Shown: piece after piece, positions 63,419-64,000 of the stretch | How the letters are laid out: every line of letters begins with the position of its first letter | Position numbering within the stretch: the stretch's first letter is position 1 | Origin: Rallus limicola | Lineage: Eukaryota; Chordata; Aves; Gruiformes; Rallidae | Length of the DNA stretch: 64,000 nucleotides | Assembly (NCBI GenBank): GCA_022605955.1 | Contig: JAKCOZ010000001.1 | Coordinates: 35,823,646-35,887,645, forward strand | Direction of reading: 5' to 3' | The notes under the pieces: generated by a model | The model's input: only the letters and a program-made list of their open reading frames with translations | Databases searched by the model: none | Told to the model about the DNA's origin: nothing | Program-made: the position numbers and the translations under genes

Positions 63419-64000
63419 CAATCTTGACAGTTTCCAGATAACTTCAAACTTTTCCATCCACATGGCTCAGGGAGAAAACTAGTGTAAAGCATGCCCTGGT
63501 GTTGCCACCACTGCATGTGTTCTATCAAGAGTGAGAGACAAAAAATACAGCACATACTGTTTCAATATCAGAATAATTGCCTTGTAAAGATGGTTTCATA
63601 TTGTTTACATAATGAATTTGGTTTAATTACCACAACTCAAAATGTTTAAAACCTTAATTTTGAAAATCCATCTGCATATTTAATTGCTTAGATGTCATTG
63701 TACTAACCAGTAGAGTGCTTAGGAAAACAGACATCAAAGTTATTGTTGAAGGTAACGTTTACATTCAAGAGGTGTTGCAATGAGTCTAAACATTGCCTGC
63801 GTTCCTTGGTGACAATCTTTTCTTCAGTGAGAGCAAGAGGAGAGTGGCATCAGCGTGATACCACTCCTACAAGTAACTGCTAATTTATCTCTAGACTAGT
63901 TTCAATTGAAAGGAAAACACTTCAAAGGTAACATATTTTTCCTATTATTTTATGCTGGCAATTTTTTTATTCAAAAAGGTGTAGGTTCAGAACAGATGTA
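63419..64000. other. Unique non-coding DNA to the window end
   Basis: Nothing recognisable apart from AT-rich sequence. Confidence 0.55.

Noticed and set aside
1..64000. CRISPR arrays, operons, phage modules or bacterial mobile elements
   Set aside because: No regularly spaced repeats, no Shine-Dalgarno-led gene strings, and the repeat content (CR1, ERVL-type LTRs) is that of a bird nuclear genome.
1..64000. tRNA, rRNA or other structured RNA genes
   Set aside because: No A/B-box pair with a cloverleaf-compatible layout or rRNA core sequence was noticed by eye. A covariance-model scan would be needed to exclude small nucleolar RNAs.

Overview
The window is vertebrate nuclear DNA from a bird. 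It is AT-rich with sparse CpG, has no operon-like or bacterial gene organisation, and is scattered with chicken-repeat-1 (CR1) LINE copies ending in the typical ATTCTRTG-type 3' tail. It also carries long terminal repeats (LTRs) of the avian ERVL kind. The most recent CR1 copies (18, 40 and 58 kb) share a 3' end I associate with neoavian, possibly coraciimorph, genomes; that clade assignment is weak. No complete host protein gene is visible. The window reads as intergenic sequence or the inside of large introns.

Layout: 0-12.9 kb is mostly unique non-coding DNA with a compound TA/GATA/CA microsatellite, a solo ERVL LTR bounded by a perfect 5-bp target duplication, a CTCF-type motif and a perfect 30-bp palindrome. 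At 12.9-14.2 kb a 5'-truncated CR1 (+) lies next to a much older CR1 endonuclease relic (-). At 18 kb is the best-preserved CR1: 266 codons of the reverse transcriptase C-terminal part with one premature stop. At 21.3-22.1 kb is an old CR1 reverse-transcriptase relic (-). At 31.0-31.8 kb is a probable LTR on the minus strand. At 39.5-40.8 kb a second ERVL-type solo LTR is followed by another CR1 and then a strong hairpin. At 43.8-44.75 kb is a small CpG-rich patch, a second CTCF-type motif and a pentanucleotide repeat. CR1 3' ends lie at 37.6, 48.5, 55.6, 58.2 and 63.3 kb, and a third ancient reverse-transcriptase relic at 61-61.7 kb (+).

The coding-like open frames all look like chance frames, retroelement remnants or, at best, candidate exons. 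The only non-repeat coding-like structure I would flag is a minus-strand pair of exon-shaped segments at 58.67-59.20 kb with good splice signals, but joining them creates a stop codon at the junction. I found no undescribed functional system. The points most worth following are the ancient CR1 protein motifs still readable at 13.6, 21.3 and 61 kb, the two same-orientation CTCF-type motifs about 41 kb apart, the hairpins, and the exon pair.
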